Of a stretch of 8,175 nt of DNA, positions 6,308 through 8,175 are shown piece by piece. Position 1 is the stretch's first letter; each line of letters starts with the position of its first letter. Under the pieces are notes generated by a model that was given only the letters and a program-made list of their open reading frames with translations, was not told the origin of the DNA and ran no database searches. Origin of the DNA: an uncultured Actinomycetes bacterium (GTDB taxonomy: Bacteria > Actinomycetota > Acidimicrobiia > Acidimicrobiales > Microtrichaceae); assembly GCA_903930035.1 (NCBI GenBank), contig CAIYXG010000085.1:1-8175 (forward strand). Direction: 5' to 3'. Made by a program: the position numbers and the translations under genes.

Positions 6308-7522
6308 ATGACCGGCATCTTCCGGCGCCGTGGCGACGCGGCCGAGGCCCCGGAGCTCCTGGTGTCCGGCCCCGCGCGGATCGACCACCGGACCAAGCGG
6401 CTGGTCACCCGGCTGGTGCCGGGCGACGTGGCCGTGATCGACCACGAGGACCTCGACCGCATCGCCGCGGAGGGCCTGGTGGCGGCCCGGCCGGCGGTCG
6501 TGCTGAACGCGGCGGTGTCGACCACGGGCCGGTACCCCAACGAGGGGCCGCTGCTGCTGCTCCGCGCCGGGATCCCGCTGGTCGACGGACTCGGCCCCGA
6601 GGTGCTGTCGGCGCTGGCCGAGGGTGAGCCGGTGGAGGTCGTCGGCGGGGTCGTGCGCCACCACGGCGAGGACCTTGCGTCCGGCACCGTGCAGTCGGAG
6701 GAGATGGTCCTGTCCGTGCACGCCGAGAGCCGGGCCCGCATGGGCGAGGAGCTCGACCGGTTCGTGGACAACACGGTGGAGTACGTCGAGCACAACCGGG
6801 ACCTGCTGGACGACGACCTGGAGATCCCCGACCTGGGCCTGGACTGGCGGGGCCGCCACGTGCTGATCGTGGTCCGCGGCAGCGACTACAAGGAGGACCT
6901 GGCCCACCTGCGGCAGTCGGGGTACCTCCGCGAGATGAAGCCGGTCATGGTCGGCGTCGACGGCGGGGCCGACGCCCTCATCGAGGTCGGGGTCACCCCC
7001 GACGTCATCATCGGCGACATGGACTCCGTCTCGCCGGAGGCGCTGCGCTGCGGGGCCCAGCTGGTGGTGCACGCCTACCGGGACGGCCGGGCCCCGGGAG
7101 CGCAGCGCCTGGAGGACCAGGGTCTGGCGCACCACCTGTTCAAGGCCTCGGGCACCTCGGAGGACATCGCCATGCTGATGGCCTTCGAGATGGGGGCCGA
7201 GCTGATCGTGGCCGTGGGGACGCACTCCTCGATGGTCGACTTCCTCGACAAGGGACGCGCCGGCATGGCCTCGACGGTGCTGGTCCGCATGAAGGTGGGC
7301 CCGATCCTGGTGGACGCCAAGGGCGTGAGCCGCCTCTACCAGGGCCGTGTCCGCAAGCGTGACCTGCTGATGCTCGTCGCGGCGGCGCTGTTCGCCATGT
7401 TCGTCGTGGTCGTGGTCAGCGAGCCGATCCGGCTGCTGCTCCGCGCCAACTGGGTCCTGCTCACCGGCGCGGTGCTCCCGCACGTAGCCGGTGCAGGACC
7501 GTTCGGAGGACTTGTCCCATGA
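6308..7522 (+). CDS. steA: Putative cytokinetic ring protein SteA (thiamine-pyrophosphokinase-like fold, C-terminal membrane anchor)
   Basis: In Corynebacterium, SteA works with SteB at the division septum to promote daughter-cell separation by activating peptidoglycan cleavage. The 404-residue product matches that family. Its N-terminal region contains ARPAVVLNAAVSTTGRYPNEG (61-80, read in part). The central domain resembles thiamine pyrophosphokinase, with VGVDGGADALIEVG (215-228), IIGDMDSVS (234-242), GTSEDIAMLMAF (282-293) and THSSMVDFLDKGRAG (305-319). A hydrophobic segment at about 353-370 follows an Arg/Lys-rich stretch (GRVRKRD), which predicts a C-terminal transmembrane anchor with the large domain in the cytoplasm. 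The ATG at 6308 lies 15 nt after recN with only a weak GGCGGA upstream. The stop overlaps the next ATG by 4 nt, so SteA and SteB are probably made in step. Catalytic activity is unproven for the family. Confidence 0.9.
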   Translation: MTGIFRRRGDAAEAPELLVSGPARIDHRTKRLVTRLVPGDVAVIDHEDLDRIAAEGLVAARPAVVLNAAVSTTGRYPNEGPLLLLRAGIPLVDGLGPEVLSALAEGEPVEVVGGVVRHHGEDLASGTVQSEEMVLSVHAESRARMGEELDRFVDNTVEYVEHNRDLLDDDLEIPDLGLDWRGRHVLIVVRGSDYKEDLAHLRQSGYLREMKPVMVGVDGGADALIEVGVTPDVIIGDMDSVSPEALRCGAQLVVHAYRDGRAPGAQRLEDQGLAHHLFKASGTSEDIAMLMAFEMGAELIVAVGTHSSMVDFLDKGRAGMASTVLVRMKVGPILVDAKGVSRLYQGRVRKRDLLMLVAAALFAMFVVVVVSEPIRLLLRANWVLLTGAVLPHVAGAGPFGGLVP

Positions 7523-8175
7523 TCAACCTGCGGTTCCACCTGGTCAGCCTGGTCGCCGTGTTCCTGGCGCTGGGCCTGGGCGTCACGATGGGCGCCTCGT
7601 TCGTGAACCGGGCCACCGTCGACACCCTCCGCGACCGCGTGGACGCGGTCGAGAACAGCTACAAGGACCGGGGCGCGCTGCTCGACACGCTGAGCAAGCA
7701 GCTCCAGGACGTCGACGGCTCGGCCGAGCAGCTCGTCGGTGCCGAGAGCCCCGTCCTGCCCGGCCGCCTCGCCGACCGGCCGGTCGTGCTGGTCCTGCCG
7801 GCGGGGCTCGCCCCCGACGCCCTGGACCCGACCGTCGTGTCGATGGCGGCCGCAGGTGCCGAGCTGCCCGGCTCGGTCCGCCTGGCCCCTGCGCTGGACC
7901 TGGACGACCCGGCCCTGCTGGCGCGGGTGAAGGAGCGTCTGGGCCTGCGGGCGACCTCCCGCAACGAGGTGCGGGCGGCGGTCCTGGAGCAGCTCGGCGG
8001 GGCGCTCGCCGTGCTGAGCGCACCGGTCGTGGGGACCAGCAGCACCGTGACGCGGCCCGGAGGGCCGACCCCCGAAGGCGGCGGCTGGGGGGTGGTGGCA
8101 TGCACCATGGCTGGCTCAGGGCAGGGCCAGACCATCGGTCATGGCCATCAGGCTGAGGCGTCGCGCCGCAGCCAG
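7519..8175 (+). CDS. steB: SteB / MctB-like membrane protein (copper transporter family, 3'-partial)
   Basis: The visible 219 residues begin MINLRFHLVSLVAVFLALGLG, a single N-terminal transmembrane segment (about 5-27) highly typical of the SteB/MctB (Rv1698) family. A short heptad-like coiled coil follows (about 33-66; RDRVDAVENSYKDRGALLDTL), then an outside domain starting with LADRPVVLVLPAG (84-96). Family members are around 310 residues, so about a third is missing at the window edge. The role differs by source: partner of SteA in cell separation (Corynebacterium) or copper homeostasis (M. tuberculosis MctB). Immediate overlap with steA supports the first but does not exclude the second. 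GGAGGA sits 8 nt before the ATG, the clearest ribosome site in the cluster. From about residue 178 onward the frame stays open, but codon use changes and I no longer recognise the family, so the 3' part may contain a frameshift or sequence error. Confidence 0.8.
   Translation, partial: MINLRFHLVSLVAVFLALGLGVTMGASFVNRATVDTLRDRVDAVENSYKDRGALLDTLSKQLQDVDGSAEQLVGAESPVLPGRLADRPVVLVLPAGLAPDALDPTVVSMAAAGAELPGSVRLAPALDLDDPALLARVKERLGLRATSRNEVRAAVLEQLGGALAVLSAPVVGTSSTVTRPGGPTPEGGGWGVVACTMAGSGQGQTIGHGHQAEASRRSQ

Noticed and set aside
4676..7483. A 935-codon minus-strand open frame across recN and steA.
   Set aside because: It is antisense to two recognisable genes, has a compositionally biased product rich in His/Gln/Arg/Val, and has no ribosome site or domain. 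It is a shadow frame.
7491..8156. A 221-codon plus-strand frame overlapping the steA end and steB.
   Set aside because: It is a shadow of steB: Arg/Gly/Pro-rich, no motif, while the steB frame has a strong ribosome site, a transmembrane start and family resemblance.
8141..8175. An ATG at 8141 in another frame (reading MAIRLRRRAAA) as the start of a next gene.
   Set aside because: Only about 11 codons are visible, no ribosome site precedes it, and the steB frame is still open across it. It cannot be supported without more sequence.

Overview
This window is very GC-rich (about 75% by eye) and almost fully coding, with near-saturated G/C at third codon positions, tight ATGA start/stop overlaps and some GTG starts. 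That points to a high-GC actinomycete (Actinomycetota). The gene order matches, from memory, the Mycobacterium tuberculosis Rv1691-Rv1698 neighbourhood: TPR protein, HAD-IIA phosphatase, tlyA, NAD kinase, recN, steA, steB/mctB. I cannot name a genus or class from sequence alone.

Layout. Positions 3-1115 (+) hold the C-terminal part of a tetratricopeptide-repeat protein whose start lies before the window. Its visible N-terminal half is a basic, disordered region built on a Gly-Pro-Ser-Arg repeat. A strong hairpin at 1137-1162 separates it from a convergent class I fructose-bisphosphate aldolase gene (1185-2072, -). A 123-bp divergent region (2073-2195) follows. Then five genes run on the + strand: HAD-IIA phosphatase (2196-2981), tlyA rRNA methyltransferase (2986-3801), NAD kinase (3798-4646), recN (4691-6292) and steA (6308-7522). 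A sixth, steB (7519-8175), is cut by the window end.

How the genes fit together. HAD, tlyA and nadK are separated by 4 nt or overlap, so they look like one translationally coupled unit. The 44-nt gap before recN carries a candidate DNA-damage-type promoter: a match to the RecA-independent (PafBC/RecA-NDp) motif with exact 8-nt spacing and a -10 box placed for a leaderless transcript. recN, steA and steB could therefore be transcribed separately. steA and steB overlap by 4 nt and both encode membrane-anchored proteins, which fits the SteA-SteB cell-separation pair known in Corynebacterium. The aldolase on the opposite strand is the one gene that does not belong to the conserved order and looks like a lineage-specific insertion.

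I see no mobile element, tRNA, rRNA, CRISPR array or phage gene. I do not see a new multi-gene system. The most interesting points are the candidate recN promoter, the repeat-built tail of the TPR protein, the aldolase insertion, and the odd composition of the last ~125 bases of steB.
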